DNA from: Gammaproteobacteria bacterium
GTDB lineage: Bacteria > Pseudomonadota > Gammaproteobacteria > Pseudomonadales > Alcanivoracaceae
Direction: 5' to 3'
Length of the DNA: 64,000 nt
Assembly: GCA_018067045.1 (NCBI GenBank)
Contig: JAGPVL010000015.1
Coordinates: 186,001-250,000 of the forward strand
Under the pieces are notes generated by a model. The model searched no databases. It was not told the DNA's origin and saw nothing but the letters and a program-made list of their open reading frames with translations. Made by a program: the position numbers and the translations under genes. Positions 1-9,166 of this stretch are shown here, one piece after another (positions within the stretch are counted from its first letter, which is position 1; every line of letters starts with the position of its first letter).

Positions 1-2577
1 CTCGGTTACACCATGTGGGATTACGAAGCGGACGCGCCACATATGTGGCCGGAGAAACAAAAGTACCCAACGGATAAAGAAATACGTGAAGTGAACGAAC
101 GCAACCCAGAAGGCGCTGCGCCGAAAGGGAATTGGTCAGACCTCGAATTTTTATCTGATGTTTGGGAGTTGAACCCTGTTTTAACGGATACTCAATTTGC
201 AGACTACCATGGGCATGGCTGGAATTTTCGCGCCATTTTCAAACGCGACCGTGAAGGCAACTTGCTCGATGCTGATGGTGAAATGGTGTCCGCAGAGGAC
301 CCTGAAAAATTTAGTAAAGCGGTACACATGGCTTCGATTCATTTGGATGCCGGCATGCATTGCGTGGACTGTCACTTTAGCCAAGACAATCACGGAAACG
401 GCCACATCTATGGGCAGGTCGCGGATGCGGTTGAGATTAATTGTCAGGATTGTCATGGCACCGCTGATGCCTACCCAACGTTAAAGCCTTCCGGTCCTGC
501 CGCGCCACCGAAAAGTCGTGACCTTACTTTATTGCGTAACCCCGATGGGCAGCGCCGTTTTGAGTGGGTCAAAGGAGAACTCATTCAGCGTTCGCTGGTC
601 ACGCCAGGGCTTGAGTGGAAGGTGAGTTTGGTAAAAGACTCGGTGGACCCGAGCAATGCTCATTACAATGCTAAGTCCGCACGAGCAAAGTTGATGAGTC
701 GCGATACCGATGAATTCCACTATGGCTTAGATGTGGAGAAAGAACAGCGCGCTCATCAGGACGATGAGATTGAGTGTTATACCTGCCATACATCGTGGAC
801 AACTGCATGCGGTGGCTGCCATCTGCCAATAGAAGCAAACTGGAAAACGGAGCGTCTTCATTACGAAGGCGGCAAGACTCGTAACTTTGCCACTTACAAC
901 CCACAGGTCGCGCGCAACGAAATGTTTATGTTGGGTAAGCGTGGACCTATCAATGACGGTAAAATCGCGCCAACACGATCTACCTCTGCGTTAGTGTTGA
1001 GCTCAACCAACAGTAATCGTGAGCGAATTTATATTCAGCAGCCGCCTATTTCGGCGAGTGGATTTAGTTCACAGGCGTTTAATCCGCATTTTCCTCATAC
1101 CACACGTAAGACCGAAACCAAGACCTGCAGTGATTGTCATCTATCTAAGCAAAATGACAATAACGCTATTATGGCGCAGTTGCTCATGCTCGGCACAAAC
1201 TACATTAATTTTGTTGGCCGCTTTGCCTGGGTTGGCGGCGATGGTGGTGTGGCGGCAGTTGGGGTGACAGAGTGGGATGAGCCTCAAGCCGTTTATGGTA
1301 GTTATTTACAACGCTATGCTTACCCCGACTTTTATCAGCAGCACTTAGACCGTGATCGAGAATTGGAAACGGTGCATTCACACTCTGGCGGTAATGTGCG
1401 CTGCTTGCAGATGCGCGGCGAATATCTCTATGCGGCAGAGGGTAAAGACGGCTTCCGTGTTTACGATATCGCCAATATTGATAACAAGGGCTTTTCCCAG
1501 CGGATTGTTTCTGCGCCCTTTAGTCTGCTTGGGCAGGATAATCATGTTGCCAGCAAAAACGCGTCCTGTGTTGTGCTGCCAACCAATCAACCGATTGATC
1601 CAGTGCGCAATGAAGGCGAGCTGATGCGTGAGGTTAATCTCGAACAGCCATTCCATCCGCTGTATAACTACGCGCTGATAACCGATGAAGAAGAGGGGCT
1701 CATTGTTGTTAATGTGAATACTTTTGCCGACGGCGAGTTTCGTAACAATGATATTGAGCGCGCGTTAACCTGGAATCCTGACGGGGTTTTAAATGGTGCT
1801 CGCCATCTTTCTTTAGCGGGTTATTACGCGTTCGTGGCAACTCCTTCCGCATTGGTGGTGGTTAGTTTAGATGATCCGCTGGCGCCAAATGTTATCGCAA
1901 AAATTGCCATGGACGATGTGCGTGCTAGTGCCGTGCAGTTCCGCTATCTCATGGTGACCAGTGCTAGGGGACTTCAGGCTGTTGATATTACCAATCCGCA
2001 AGCGCCGCAGTTAATAGAGAATAATGTCGTGCCGCTCGATGATGCTCGCACGGTTTATCTCGCGCGATCCTATGCTTATGTGGCGGCGGGCAAGCAGGGG
2101 CTAGCGATTGTGAATATGAAGAACCCTGAGCAGTTGTCGTTAGATCAAATGGTCAATGATGACGGTTTAAATGATGCGCGGGACGTGATTGTTGCGTCTA
2201 CTAATGCGTCGGCGTTTGCCTACGTGGCCGACGGAAAGAACGGCATTAAGGTGTTGCAATTAACGGCTCCTGATACTCAGCCGAACTTTTATGGTTTCAA
2301 TCCTGCTCCGAAACCACAGGTGATTGCGTGGGCCAAGACGCGCTATACAGCACAAGCCTTGTCTAAGGGATTAGACAGGGATCGTGCCGTCGACGAAACC
2401 GGAGGTCAGATGGCCGTGTTTGGCAGGCTTGGATCGCGACCATTGACGCTTAAGGAAATGCAAAAGCTATACCTTCGAGAAAATGGAAAACCTTACTTTG
2501 TTTCCGACAAGGTTTCCGACAAGGTTTCCGAGACGTCTGTTTCTGGGAAAGTGCCGATTAAGAGGACGAAACAATGA
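1..2577 (+). CDS. Multiheme c-type cytochrome with C-terminal LVIVD repeats (5' partial)
   Basis: The frame is open from base 1 (Leu-Gly-Tyr-Thr before the first Met at 13), so the true start and signal peptide probably lie upstream of the window. Counting from that Met, five CXXCH heme-binding motifs are visible: CVDCH 117-121, CQDCH 144-148, CYTCH 255-259, CGGCH 266-270 and CSDCH 372-376. More may lie upstream. From about residue 470 on, the protein has repeats of the LVIVD/beta-propeller kind (for example YAFVATPSALVVVSL and AYVAAGKQGLAIVNM). The tail holds a short duplicated SDKV motif. Periplasmic or surface electron transfer is the likely role. The stop overlaps the next start (ATGA), so the two cytochromes are probably translated together. 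The natural electron donor is not shown by the sequence. The GMC dehydrogenases just downstream are candidates. Confidence 0.85.
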   Translation, partial: LGYTMWDYEADAPHMWPEKQKYPTDKEIREVNERNPEGAAPKGNWSDLEFLSDVWELNPVLTDTQFADYHGHGWNFRAIFKRDREGNLLDADGEMVSAEDPEKFSKAVHMASIHLDAGMHCVDCHFSQDNHGNGHIYGQVADAVEINCQDCHGTADAYPTLKPSGPAAPPKSRDLTLLRNPDGQRRFEWVKGELIQRSLVTPGLEWKVSLVKDSVDPSNAHYNAKSARAKLMSRDTDEFHYGLDVEKEQRAHQDDEIECYTCHTSWTTACGGCHLPIEANWKTERLHYEGGKTRNFATYNPQVARNEMFMLGKRGPINDGKIAPTRSTSALVLSSTNSNRERIYIQQPPISASGFSSQAFNPHFPHTTRKTETKTCSDCHLSKQNDNNAIMAQLLMLGTNYINFVGRFAWVGGDGGVAAVGVTEWDEPQAVYGSYLQRYAYPDFYQQHLDRDRELETVHSHSGGNVRCLQMRGEYLYAAEGKDGFRVYDIANIDNKGFSQRIVSAPFSLLGQDNHVASKNASCVVLPTNQPIDPVRNEGELMREVNLEQPFHPLYNYALITDEEEGLIVVNVNTFADGEFRNNDIERALTWNPDGVLNGARHLSLAGYYAFVATPSALVVVSLDDPLAPNVIAKIAMDDVRASAVQFRYLMVTSARGLQAVDITNPQAPQLIENNVVPLDDARTVYLARSYAYVAAGKQGLAIVNMKNPEQLSLDQMVNDDGLNDARDVIVASTNASAFAYVADGKNGIKVLQLTAPDTQPNFYGFNPAPKPQVIAWAKTRYTAQALSKGLDRDRAVDETGGQMAVFGRLGSRPLTLKEMQKLYLRENGKPYFVSDKVSDKVSETSVSGKVPIKRTKQ

Positions 2578-3896
2578 TCCTATTGAAACGTATCGGCGCT
2601 TCCGCGTTACGGAGTGCGATACCGCTTTTTTTGTCATGCTTGTCGGCGACATTACTGGCTGCCGAGGAAGCGAAACACATGGGCGTTGCTACGTGTGCGT
2701 CAAGCGTTTGCCATGGTAATGCGTCGTCGAAACCTGATGCGAATATTTTACACAGCGAATATGTTATCTGGGGGCAAGATGATCCTCATGCGGGCGCATT
2801 TAGAACATTGCAATCGCCCCAATCTGCGGGTATCGCAGAGAAGCTAGGTATTGGTCGAGCTGAGGATGCGCCTGTTTGCCTTTCTTGTCATAGCGACTTC
2901 GTTGCAGAGAAACGACGCGGCCCGCGTTTCCAGCTTAGCGATGGTGTCGGTTGCGAGACATGCCATGGAGGTGCAGAGAAATGGTTGAAGCCACATACAG
3001 AGCGGGGCGCTGATCATCGTAACAACATAGGAAATGGATTGGTCGCCCTTGATAGGGCGCCTGTGAAAGCGAAGGTCTGTCAGGGTTGTCATATCGGTAC
3101 GGATGAAAAGTTTGCCAGTCACGACATTATGGGGGCGGGGCATCCGCGTTTGCAGTTCGAGTTAGCAAATTACTCCGCGGCGTTGCCGGAGCATCACCGC
3201 GTTGATGAGGATTATCGCGCTCGCAAGCACGTGAGTGATGCTGTGCAGCTTTGGAGTGAAGGGCAGGTCAGTGCAGCTCTCAATGTCGTTGACGGTTTAT
3301 TAGGTGCTCGGTTCGCAGGGCAAGGCATGTGGCCGGAGTTAGCATTTTTTGATTGTCATGCATGCCACCAATCGATGGAGCCCGTCAATTGGGAACCTCG
3401 GAGTGCGTCTGCCGGGTTGGCGCCAGGCAGCATACGTTTGAATGACAGTGCATTGCAGATGGTGTCGCTACTTTTGCAGGTTCGTGATGCGGCCGCTGCA
3501 CAGATGTGGAACGATGACCTTGTGGCGTTGCATCTCGCTAGCACTGAAGGCATTGATCAGGTGCGGAGGAAAGCTAAGGATTTGCAGCGGACATTGATTG
3601 CGTTGAAGGCGTCGCTCATCGACCAACCGCTGACGAAAAAGCAGGCGCAAAAATTGGCGTGGAATATGGTGGGGTATAGTCGAGCTGGCGCGTTCAATGA
3701 CTATATGACGGCGGAGCAAATCACGATGGCGCTGAATATCATGCTACGTGGTGATGTCGCCGGTTCTGATGAAGCGTACCGAGCGCCTCTTGACGCGCTA
3801 TATAATAGTTTGAGTAATCAGCATGACTTTAACGTGCGGGTATTTCGGCAAGCAATGGATCGATTAGCCGGGATGCGGGCGGCGGTGAAGAAGTAG
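2574..3896 (+). CDS. Multiheme cytochrome c, cytochrome c554-like
   Basis: This 440-aa protein starts with a Sec signal peptide (hydrophobic stretch about residues 10-29, cleavage near LLAAEE). It has one atypical CX4CH heme site (C41-C46-H47, CASSVCH) and four normal CXXCH sites: CLSCH 102-106, CETCH 127-131, CQGCH 169-173 and CHACH 261-265. The CASSxCHG form at the first heme is typical of the cytochrome c554 superfamily. The C-terminal 170 residues are helical and heme-free. ATG overlaps the preceding stop by 4 nt. It probably acts in the periplasm as the partner of the upstream LVIVD cytochrome. Nothing identifies it as a nitrogen-cycle enzyme, because no other nitrogen genes are nearby. 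Confidence 0.85.
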   Translation: MILLKRIGASALRSAIPLFLSCLSATLLAAEEAKHMGVATCASSVCHGNASSKPDANILHSEYVIWGQDDPHAGAFRTLQSPQSAGIAEKLGIGRAEDAPVCLSCHSDFVAEKRRGPRFQLSDGVGCETCHGGAEKWLKPHTERGADHRNNIGNGLVALDRAPVKAKVCQGCHIGTDEKFASHDIMGAGHPRLQFELANYSAALPEHHRVDEDYRARKHVSDAVQLWSEGQVSAALNVVDGLLGARFAGQGMWPELAFFDCHACHQSMEPVNWEPRSASAGLAPGSIRLNDSALQMVSLLLQVRDAAAAQMWNDDLVALHLASTEGIDQVRRKAKDLQRTLIALKASLIDQPLTKKQAQKLAWNMVGYSRAGAFNDYMTAEQITMALNIMLRGDVAGSDEAYRAPLDALYNSLSNQHDFNVRVFRQAMDRLAGMRAAVKK

Positions 3897-4005
3897 CGTT
3901 AGTTCGGTATTTCGGTGGCCAAAGCGTATGTAGAGAATGGTTCTGGCTTGCAGTCAGTGCGATGCCGGTGCAATGATGTATTAATATTTTTATTGGAGAG
4001 AGCTG

Positions 4006-4269
4006 ATGGCGGATCAAAAGGCATTTGAGCAAGCACAACTTGATGTTAAAACGTTAACAAAGCGTCCAAGTAACGACGATCTTTTATCTCTCTATGCCCA
4101 TTTTAAGCAGGGCAGCGACGGCGATGTCAGCGGTAAGCGTCCAGGCATGATGGACTTGGTGGGTAAGGCAAAATATGACGCTTGGGCGAAGCTTAAGGGT
4201 ATGGATAAGAGTGCTGCGGTGGACGCCTATGTTGCTAAGGTGAACGGTTTGTTAGCCACCCACAAATAG
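4006..4269 (+). CDS. Acyl-CoA-binding protein
   Basis: An 87-aa protein, the normal length for the ACBP family. It shows the family core of four helices, with the YAHFKQGSDGDVSG loop followed by RPGMMDLVGKAKYDAW. The Tyr, Lys and Trp residues that contact acyl-CoA in this family are present. It is cytosolic and binds long-chain acyl-CoA esters, buffering or delivering them. A GGAGAG ribosome site lies 7 nt before the ATG. It stands as a single gene with its own terminator, between the cytochromes and the GMC dehydrogenase genes. That position suggests fatty-acyl metabolism is linked to the locus, but this is inference from context. Confidence 0.93.
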   Translation: MADQKAFEQAQLDVKTLTKRPSNDDLLSLYAHFKQGSDGDVSGKRPGMMDLVGKAKYDAWAKLKGMDKSAAVDAYVAKVNGLLATHK

Positions 4270-4308
4270 GCCGATATACGGTTTTGAGTTTTTCTGTTCG
4301 TTGACAAG

Positions 4309-4331
4309 CGGCGCCTAAGGGCGCCGTTTTT
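4309..4331 (+). terminator. Intrinsic terminator after the ACBP gene
   Basis: A 7-bp GC-rich stem (CGGCGCC / GGCGCCG) with loop TAAG is followed by five T. It ends the acyl-CoA-binding protein transcript and isolates the GMC operon that follows. Confidence 0.85.
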
Positions 4332-4557
4332 ATTTTCGTCCTGACCCATTTGTTCGAATAGGTCGTCTGTATCTGTCAGGTAGACATATTGTATCCTTTG
4401 GCGTAGCTGGGTACTTTAGAACTGATACGAATCGAACGCGATTTGAAAAAGGCGGTGTGCATGCGTTGTGCTTTTGCGCAGACATCTGTGCAGTGATCCC
4501 CTTTCATTTTGGGCGCGCTCCGTCGTGAGAAATAAGGTGCATCTTGAGGGTAGTAGG

Positions 4558-5169
4558 ATGACAAGTAACGAGCCCACGGCATTATTGCAAGCAATGACGC
4601 GCCGACGCTTTTTGCGTTGGCTGCTCTATTCGGCGGCGGCGGCGAGTACTTGCGGCGTGGTGGCATTTGCGTGGATGAAACGTTCTCCTTTGGATCAGGT
4701 TGCCGTTCCTGTTGGTCAGCAGAGTTTGAGCGCGGCGGAATATCACCTTTTTCGTCGTGCGGCGGCCGTCTTGTTGCCAACAGAGGGTAGGGTATTCGCG
4801 CCGTTGGCGCAGATTCCGGTATTAGAGAATATTGATTCAATGTTGGCACTGCTCGCGCCTGCGGTACGGGATGAATTGTCCATTGGGCTGGCGCTTTTTG
4901 ATCACGGCGCGTTGGTCTCTGGTTGGCATGGCAAGCGCTTTGTTGATCTCAATAACGCTCAGGCGCTTGATTATTTCGACCGTTGGGCGACCGGGAACAC
5001 GATTCAGCGAACGCTAGCAACGGTGGTCAAAAAAATGGTTTATGTCGCCTATTGGCGTGACGCGAATACTTGGCCTGCGATTGAATTTGACGGCCCGGTA
5101 TCGGATCGCTGGGGACTGGCGTCGCTGGGTAATGCACCGTTACCGACGGATCAGGAGAAACGTTCGTGA
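4558..5169 (+). CDS. Tat-exported small subunit, gluconate 2-dehydrogenase subunit 3 type
   Basis: ATG at 4558 is chosen over the in-frame start at 4468 because GAGGG sits 8 nt before it and the Tat signal then lies near the N-terminus. The 203-aa product carries the twin-arginine motif TRRRFLRW (about residue 13) followed by a hydrophobic segment. The mature part has features of the gluconate 2-dehydrogenase subunit 3 family: an AAAVLLPTEG start and an ending of the VAYWRDANTWPAIEFDGP then WGLASLGN type. Such small subunits pair with GMC flavoproteins that lack their own signal and are carried across the membrane folded, as in fructose dehydrogenase. Its stop overlaps the GTG start of the flavoprotein by 4 nt, which fits a fixed-ratio heterodimer. 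Family assignment is from pattern recognition. Confidence 0.8.
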   Translation: MTSNEPTALLQAMTRRRFLRWLLYSAAAASTCGVVAFAWMKRSPLDQVAVPVGQQSLSAAEYHLFRRAAAVLLPTEGRVFAPLAQIPVLENIDSMLALLAPAVRDELSIGLALFDHGALVSGWHGKRFVDLNNAQALDYFDRWATGNTIQRTLATVVKKMVYVAYWRDANTWPAIEFDGPVSDRWGLASLGNAPLPTDQEKRS

Positions 5170-6785
5170 AGACCGAGAAGGTATTTTTTAGTGATTCGGT
5201 GGGGGCTGAGGCGCGTAAGGAAGGTCTTGATGTTACACAGGGCCGTACGTTGAGCGGCGACGTCAATCTGAGTGCGGACGTGGTAGTAGTAGGTTCTGGC
5301 GCGGGTGGCGCGGTAATGGCGTATGAACTTGCGCGGGCAGGATTACGTGTCATTGTCCTCGAGGCTGGGCCGTATGTTCCTTCCTCAGAGTTTAGTGAGG
5401 ATTTTACTGAGAGTCTTGAGCGCTTATATGCAGATCATGGTAGCCAAACCAATAAAGACGGTGACCTGCTCGTGTTGCAGGGCGCTTGCGTCGGCGGGTC
5501 TACGGTGGTTAACGGCTGCGTATCGTTTCGAACGCCTGACTTTATTTTGCGTGACTGGCAGGAACAGTTTGGCTTGTCGGCCCTGACGCCGGAGGAAATG
5601 GAGCCTTACTTTCGCAAGGTCGAACGTAATCTATCGATTGAAGAAAATGCTGGGCACGAAATCGCGCGACATAGTCAGCTCGCGTTGGCCGGTGCGAAAG
5701 CGCTAGGCTGGTCGGTAAAACCGTTTAAGCGAAACATTCGTGATTGTGCATTAACAGGCCATTGCTTGTCCGGCTGCAAGACCGATCGCAAACAGTCGAT
5801 GTTGGTGACGTATTTGCCCTGGGCTGTTGCGCATGGCGCAAAAATTTTTAGTGATGTGACCGTAACGCAGGTGATCTCTCGGGCCGGACAGGCGCGCGGC
5901 GTGATAGCAGAAGCCAAAGATAGCAGCGGCACAACTGTCGCGAACATTCGCGTGGATGCGCCAATTGTTGTTGCCGCGGCTGGGGCCGTGCAAACACCGC
6001 TGTTGTTGTTACGAAGCGATTTGGCCAATGGTTCAGATCAAGTTGGCCGAAACTTTGCCTGCCATCCGTCTATGTACGTTGGCGCGCGTTATCCGGAACC
6101 CGTTTATGCGTGGCGTGGTGCGCTGCTTGGGGTCTATATCGACGAGTTTCTGCCACCAGAGAAGGGTGGGTTTATTCTCGAGGCAGGCGGTCTGGGTGCC
6201 GTCGAGATGACATTGATTACTGAGCCCGGCAGCGGTGAGGCGTTTCTCGATTACATGGAGGACGCAAAGTATTACAGCGGGCTGGTGACGTTAATTCACG
6301 ATCATAATGTAGGCCGGATCGGTTGGGATGGTGATAACAAGCGAGTTGATTATCAGTTGGCCGACGTGGATTTTGATTCCATGCTGCGGGCAATCAAGGC
6401 GGCGGCACAGGTTCATTTTGCTGCGGGGGCTGAAGAGGTGTTTGTGCCGTCAACTAAACCGCTGCGGATCCGCTCAGTAGAAGAGATTGATCAGGTCTTG
6501 TCCGAGCTGAGTAACGCACCACAAGTGTTACGTATGGTGTCATATCACCCGCAGGGGACGTGCCGAATGGGGTCAGACCCTGACCGCTCTGTTGTGGCGG
6601 AGCATGGCGAGAGCCATGACATTAGTGGTCTGTATGTCGCCGATGCGAGCTTGTTGCCGACGTCAATCATCGTAAACCCGCAGGTTACCGTGTATGCACT
6701 GGCAAGCCGCATAGCCGATCAGCTGATCGCGCGGCGAGAACAGTACCTTGGGAATGCCTCTAAAGGCTCAGGCGAGAGCGGGTAA
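5166..6785 (+). CDS. GMC-family FAD-dependent dehydrogenase (catalytic subunit, copy 1)
   Basis: The gene starts with GTG, with GGAG about 9 nt upstream. The 539-aa product has the FAD-binding Rossmann motif ADVVVVGSGAGG (about residues 37-48) and the GMC signature region GACVGGSTVVNG. The C-terminal active site has His in SYHPQGTCRMG and Asn in VNPQVT. No signal peptide is seen, so export would depend on its Tat-bearing partner encoded immediately upstream. Cysteines C194, C200 and C204 have C-x5-C-x3-C spacing, as I recall for the 3Fe-4S site of FAD-dependent glucose dehydrogenases of the same family. The substrate is not shown. An alcohol, sugar, polyol or sterol hydroxyl is possible, with cytochrome c as the likely electron acceptor. 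Confidence 0.88.
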   Translation: MKTEKVFFSDSVGAEARKEGLDVTQGRTLSGDVNLSADVVVVGSGAGGAVMAYELARAGLRVIVLEAGPYVPSSEFSEDFTESLERLYADHGSQTNKDGDLLVLQGACVGGSTVVNGCVSFRTPDFILRDWQEQFGLSALTPEEMEPYFRKVERNLSIEENAGHEIARHSQLALAGAKALGWSVKPFKRNIRDCALTGHCLSGCKTDRKQSMLVTYLPWAVAHGAKIFSDVTVTQVISRAGQARGVIAEAKDSSGTTVANIRVDAPIVVAAAGAVQTPLLLLRSDLANGSDQVGRNFACHPSMYVGARYPEPVYAWRGALLGVYIDEFLPPEKGGFILEAGGLGAVEMTLITEPGSGEAFLDYMEDAKYYSGLVTLIHDHNVGRIGWDGDNKRVDYQLADVDFDSMLRAIKAAAQVHFAAGAEEVFVPSTKPLRIRSVEEIDQVLSELSNAPQVLRMVSYHPQGTCRMGSDPDRSVVAEHGESHDISGLYVADASLLPTSIIVNPQVTVYALASRIADQLIARREQYLGNASKGSGESG

Positions 6786-6887
6786 GATAGGCCTGTACAA
6801 GCGTTCTCCTTTGTATTGATTTCCGTTAGACTTCAGGGGCCTATAACAATAAATGAAAGGGCCCCAAGGGCTCTGACGGAGCAGGCG

Positions 6888-7478
6888 ATGGCGACAAAAA
6901 TAACAACACCGGCCTTAATGGCTGGGCTAGAGCCCCTGTCTCGGCGCTCCCTGTTACGTGGAGTGGCGTTAGGTGGCTTGGCGTTTAGTACCGGCTGTAG
7001 CCGACTGTTTGGCCGTAAAGACGCGCCAGAAGCCCTCAAGTATAAACACCTCAGCGAAGATGAAATCCGCACGATCACTCGATTGACCGAGGTCCTGTTG
7101 CCGACTGAGCAACATGGTTTGCCCTCGGCGTTACTTGTCGTTCCGACGATGAGCAACTTAGATGAGATGACTGGGCAGATGCAGCCGCAGAGTCGTGAGC
7201 TACTGTCTCTGGCGCTTTGGATTTTTGAAAACCGTCCAAAAATGAGCTTCAAATTTAGCCGCTTTTCAAAGCTGGATGATGCGAAAGCGCGTGAATACGT
7301 TTTGGCGATGCAAGACGGTGCTTTTTTTGAACGCGGTATAACATCAACATTGAAGACGTTTATCACCGTTAATTATTGGCGTGATTCGCGTACTTGGCCA
7401 GGTCTGGACTATACCGGACCGGTAACAGAAAAGTGGGGGGTTCGTCGTCTTGGCAATGCTCCGCTTCCTTTAGTTTAG
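6888..7478 (+). CDS. Tat-exported small subunit, gluconate 2-dehydrogenase subunit 3 type (copy 2)
   Basis: ATG at 6888 is preferred over 6816 because GGAG lies about 8 nt upstream and the Tat motif is then near residue 18. The 196-aa protein has twin arginines in LSRRSLLRG, a short hydrophobic run, and a Cys at the end of it (STGC). That Cys could be a lipid anchor, but the lipobox is weak. The mature part matches the first small subunit in its key places (TEVLLPTEQ; TVNYWRDSRTWPGLDYTGP; WGVRRLGNAPLP). It precedes the second GMC gene by 20 nt. The two small-subunit/flavoprotein pairs look like an old tandem duplication. Confidence 0.8.
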   Translation: MATKITTPALMAGLEPLSRRSLLRGVALGGLAFSTGCSRLFGRKDAPEALKYKHLSEDEIRTITRLTEVLLPTEQHGLPSALLVVPTMSNLDEMTGQMQPQSRELLSLALWIFENRPKMSFKFSRFSKLDDAKAREYVLAMQDGAFFERGITSTLKTFITVNYWRDSRTWPGLDYTGPVTEKWGVRRLGNAPLPLV

Positions 7479-7498
7479 CGGTCGGGGTATTTGGAATA

Positions 7499-9097
7499 AT
7501 GCGTATTGTGACAGTTCCTCGAGATGGTGTTCCGGTAACAGACGCCCGTGCGGTTGCATCGGATGCTGCACTGGGTAAACAGTTTAGCGTTCAGGCCGAT
7601 GTTGTCGTTGTCGGTTCTGGTGCAGGTGGCTCCGTTGTTGCCTACGAAATGGCGAAGGCGGGCCGCAAAGTCCTTATTTTAGAAGCGGGTCGTTATCAGC
7701 CGAGCGCCAATTTCACCGAGCACCTCGGTGATACCATGACGCAAATTTACACTGACCAGGCGGGACAGATTAATACTACCGGCGACGTTATTTTTGTCGA
7801 AGGCAAATGCGTCGGTGGCTCTACAGTGATTGGCGCCTGTGTCATGCAGAAGCCCGCGGACGCTGTACTGAATCGCTGGGCGAGTGAGTACGGTTTGCCG
7901 GATTTGGCGGCCGATAAGCTGGCGCCAACCTTTGATCTCGTTGGCGAGTGGCAGGGCGTTCACGTTAATGAGGCCCACGAAATTAATTCCACCGCGCACA
8001 AAGTGATTCAAGGTTGTGAGCGTATGGGTTACAGCTGGAAACCGGTGCAGCGCAATGTAAAACGCTGCGCTCTAACAGGACATTGCCTTGCTGGCTGTCC
8101 GTCCGATCGAAAAATGTCAGCACTAGTAACGCACTTGCCTTGGGCAACAGCGCATGGCGCGCGTATTTTTGCCGACACTCATGTAACACGCGTGTTGATG
8201 AAAAGCGGCCGTGCAACGGGTGTTGAAGCGGTTGTGCGTGACCCTGACACGGGCCACATTGTTTCGAATATGCGCGTTGATGCCAGCGTTGTTGTGGTGG
8301 CCGGTGGTTCAATTCAAACGCCGTTATTGTTGCAACGCAGTCAGGTGCCCGATAAAAGCGGGCAGCTCGGCCGTAACCTCGCCGTGCAGCCTTTTACGCA
8401 GGTGATAGGCAAATTTAAAGAGCCGCTTTACGGATTCCGTGGCGCATTGGTTGGCGTTCAGGTGGATGAGTTTGTTGAGTCTCATGGCTATCAGTTTATT
8501 TCCGGTTTAGCCGAACCTGAGCAGCTAATGGTGCAAAGTGAGCAGGGCGCTGGCGACGAACATATCGAGTATATGAAGAGCTATAAGCATATGGCTGGCC
8601 TTAACGTGTTTGCTCTGGATGAGGGGCGTGGCACGGTTGAGTGGAAAGGTGGGCTGCTTGATGGTGGTAAAGAGATTAAGTGGAGCCCAAGCCGTAGCGA
8701 ATTTAATAATATCGTGCACAGTACGTCACTCGCGGCACGTATCTTATTCTCTGCGGGCGCCGAGCGGGTTTGGTTGCCAACTTTCCAAAAGCTTCATGCC
8801 GACAACGTATTTGATTTGGATGAGCAGCTGAAGCAAGTCGATTACGGTATCAATGGTATTTATACCTTTAGGATGAACACCTTCAACTCCCACGGTTCTG
8901 CTCGTATGGGGGTGGATGAATATACCTCTGTGGTAAATCCTAACGGAGAGGTTCATGGCGTTAGCGGGCTATATGTTGCCGATGCATCGATCATTCCTGA
9001 ACCGATGGCTGTTGCGCCTCAATGGACCGTGCAGGTGCTGGCAAAGTACGTTTCAGATAAGATTCAAAGTCGTGCGAGCAGTCATTTCGTATCGTGA
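7499..9097 (+). CDS. GMC-family FAD-dependent dehydrogenase (catalytic subunit, copy 2)
   Basis: ATG at 7499 is chosen because the longer frame from 7394 would overlap the upstream small-subunit gene and because homology to copy 1 begins after this Met. The 532-aa product has ADVVVVGSGAGGSVVAYE near residue 37, GKCVGGSTVIGAC, and a cysteine pattern C190, C196, C200 (C-x5-C-x3-C) identical in spacing to copy 1. The usual HPxG active-site block is altered to NSHGSARMG, and the second block reads VAPQWTV instead of VNPQ. The Asn of the active-site pair is therefore absent, while a His is still present. The enzyme may have shifted specificity, or one of the two copies may be the main catalyst. 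No signal peptide is present. Confidence 0.87.
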   Translation: MRIVTVPRDGVPVTDARAVASDAALGKQFSVQADVVVVGSGAGGSVVAYEMAKAGRKVLILEAGRYQPSANFTEHLGDTMTQIYTDQAGQINTTGDVIFVEGKCVGGSTVIGACVMQKPADAVLNRWASEYGLPDLAADKLAPTFDLVGEWQGVHVNEAHEINSTAHKVIQGCERMGYSWKPVQRNVKRCALTGHCLAGCPSDRKMSALVTHLPWATAHGARIFADTHVTRVLMKSGRATGVEAVVRDPDTGHIVSNMRVDASVVVVAGGSIQTPLLLQRSQVPDKSGQLGRNLAVQPFTQVIGKFKEPLYGFRGALVGVQVDEFVESHGYQFISGLAEPEQLMVQSEQGAGDEHIEYMKSYKHMAGLNVFALDEGRGTVEWKGGLLDGGKEIKWSPSRSEFNNIVHSTSLAARILFSAGAERVWLPTFQKLHADNVFDLDEQLKQVDYGINGIYTFRMNTFNSHGSARMGVDEYTSVVNPNGEVHGVSGLYVADASIIPEPMAVAPQWTVQVLAKYVSDKIQSRASSHFVS

Positions 9098-9136
9098 TGA
9101 GTCGTTTCTTGTAAGTGACTCTGTTTCACTCAGTAT

Positions 9137-9166
9137 AAAAAAAGCCGCATAAATGCGGCTTTTTTT
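9137..9166. terminator. Bidirectional intrinsic terminator
   Basis: A perfect 14-bp stem (seven A, then GCCGCAT) with a 2-nt loop is flanked by A and T runs on both sides. It serves the convergent ends of the GMC operon and the minus-strand gene next to it. Confidence 0.9.

Noticed and set aside
13-2577. Met at 13 as the true start of the first gene
   Set aside because: The frame is open to base 1 and the product lacks a signal peptide there, so the gene begins upstream.
2574-3896. Nitrogen-cycle cytochrome (hydroxylamine or nitrite pathway)
   Set aside because: The heme pattern is c554-like, but no nitrogen oxidation or reduction gene is near.
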